This document shows, one piece after another, positions 5,326 through 5,835 of a stretch of DNA of 5,835 bases. The position numbers and the translations under genes are program-made. Position 1 is the stretch's first letter; each line of letters begins with the position of its first letter. This stretch comes from Candidatus Cloacimonetes bacterium 4572_55 (GTDB taxonomy: Bacteria; 4572-55). Under the pieces are notes generated by a model. That model was given only the letters and a program-made list of their open reading frames with translations. It did no database searches and was not told the origin of the DNA. The DNA lies in assembly GCA_002084765.1 (NCBI GenBank), contig NBMB01000107.1:1-5835 (forward strand), given 5' to 3'.

Positions 5326-5459
5326 GCAGTACCACAAAAGTCACCTGAAACGGTTGGACGAAGGACGAGGGACGAAAGACGAATTACCCGTGAAAGCTGC
5401 ATTTTTCATCCTTCGTCTTTCGTCCTTCGTCGCTTTATGTGTGACTTTTGTGGTATTGT
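5326..5459. mobile_element. 134-bp miniature inverted-repeat element with GACGAAR heptads
   Basis: The ends GCAGTACCACAAAAGTCAC (5326-5344) and the complement of 5441-5459 match at 17 of 19 positions, the inner 15 perfectly. Immediately outside both ends is the same 8-mer CAAAATTC (5318-5325 and 5460-5467), as expected for a target-site duplication. Inside, each arm carries four heptads of GACGAAN type (5357-5384, and 5431-5404 on the other strand) around a 19-nt centre, so a single strand would fold into one long hairpin. There is no coding capacity, so movement would need a transposase in trans. The 3' copy of the 8-mer overlaps the stop codon of the neighbouring gene. Heptad families of this style are known as interspersed bacterial repeats; I cannot name this one. 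Confidence 0.75.
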
Positions 5460-5467
5460 CAAAATTC
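5460..5467. repeat. 8-bp direct repeat, right flank, overlapping a stop codon
   Basis: The second CAAAATTC copy directly abuts the right terminal repeat. Its last two bases are part of the TGA stop (5468-5466) of the minus-strand gene, so the insertion regenerated the stop and left the protein unchanged. Confidence 0.6.
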
Positions 5468-5835
5468 ACTTCTTCAATTCATTCGCTTTACGTTGAGCTT
5501 CTGTGTGTCCCAATCTTGCTGCTTTTTCATACAGATTAATTGCGGGCTTAAACTTTTTCCCAAACCACTTTCTCTTTTGTTTTCTTTCTTCTTCTTGAGC
5601 TTGAGCAAAAAAAGCCAATGCTTGTTCACGTCGCTGTCGCTTCTCAGCCTCACGTTTTTCTTTTTCGGCTAGACGTTTCTGTTGTTTCTCAGCGTCACGT
5701 TTGGCTTGTTTACGTTGACTTTCTTCATAAAAATCCATTGTTTTCTCATATTCAACAGGACGGCACTCATCACAGTAAGGAGACCAAAAATGGCTCGTGG
5801 GATTCCAACTCCGTACAACAAACCAACTACCGTTC
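5466..5835 (-). CDS. Partial gene: CxxC, charged coiled-coil and Sel1-like protein (5' end off the window)
   Basis: I do not recognise a specific family. An ATG at 5738 would give 90 residues, but the frame has no stop back to the window edge and reads 32 further plausible residues (GSWFVVRSWNPTSHFW, then YCDECRPVEYEK). ATG 5738 has only a weak GAG ahead of it, so it is better read as an internal methionine of a longer gene cut by the window; 122 residues are visible. In order: a tryptophan/aromatic-rich segment, a CDEC pair that could bind zinc, a very charged helix of about 55 residues rich in K, R, E and Q (likely coiled coil), and a C-terminal FKPAINLYEKAARLGHTEAQ block resembling one Sel1/TPR helix pair. 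No membrane segment is visible. A protein-protein interaction role is inference. Confidence 0.72.
   Translation of the reverse strand, partial: NGSWFVVRSWNPTSHFWSPYCDECRPVEYEKTMDFYEESQRKQAKRDAEKQQKRLAEKEKREAEKRQRREQALAFFAQAQEEERKQKRKWFGKKFKPAINLYEKAARLGHTEAQRKANELKK

Noticed and set aside
5357-5431. CRISPR-like array from repeated GACGAAR units
   Set aside because: Units are 7 bp, directly tandem and mirrored, with no spacers and no cas genes.
5315-5672. Plus-strand frames crossing the miniature element and the coiled-coil gene
   Set aside because: They translate the hairpin repeat and the antisense of a Lys/Glu-rich gene, giving Phe/Ser/Leu-rich artefacts.
1-5835. tRNA genes, riboswitches or a plasmid origin
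   Set aside because: No cloverleaf, conserved riboswitch core, iteron series or DnaA-box cluster was seen by eye.

Overview
All genes I can support lie on the minus strand. The window is bacterial DNA: AT-rich accessory sequence with Shine-Dalgarno-led genes, into which a more GC-rich retroelement has inserted. Host identity is uncertain. An HNH-bearing group II intron, a Vsr-containing restriction-modification operon, heptad-repeat miniature elements and Sel1-like proteins would suit a cyanobacterium or a large sulfur-oxidising gammaproteobacterium, but nothing here is diagnostic.

Layout in the direction of transcription, from high to low coordinates. (1) 5835-5466: the 3' part of an unrecognised protein with a CxxC pair, a long charged helix and a Sel1-like C-terminus; its 5' end is outside the window. 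(2) 5459-5326: a 134-bp miniature inverted-repeat element made of GACGAAR heptads, bounded by 19-bp imperfect terminal repeats and flanked by an 8-bp direct repeat that overlaps the stop codon of the preceding gene. (3) 5302-4956: a leader with an unusually perfect Shine-Dalgarno sequence and a possible 10-codon peptide, then a 79-residue beta-rich small protein. (4) 4920-4815: two stem-loops, the second lying exactly at the intron insertion point. (5) 4814 to about 2383: a full-length, apparently competent group II intron of about 2.4 kb, with a GUGCG start, EBS1/IBS1 and EBS2/IBS2 pairings, a canonical 34-nt domain V, a candidate domain VI, and a 569-residue reverse transcriptase/maturase/HNH protein. 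(6) 2328-67: a sigma70-like promoter, then a compact operon of a DNA cytosine-5 methyltransferase, a probable cognate restriction endonuclease (unassigned family) and a Vsr mismatch endonuclease. (7) 53-29: a small inverted repeat after vsr.

How the parts work together: the methyltransferase, endonuclease and Vsr genes overlap or nearly abut, which fits a Type II restriction-modification system whose Vsr partner repairs T:G mismatches left when 5-methylcytosine deaminates. The intron sits just upstream of this operon in the same orientation and leaves a good promoter between itself and the methyltransferase. The operon may therefore be read both from its own promoter and by read-through from the intron side. 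A 9-bp inverted repeat spanning the -10 box and the methyltransferase start codon could distinguish these two transcripts.

The components belong to known families. The less ordinary items are the intron target architecture, the miniature element inserted at a stop codon, the super-strong Shine-Dalgarno leader, and the intron/promoter/hairpin arrangement ahead of the restriction-modification operon.
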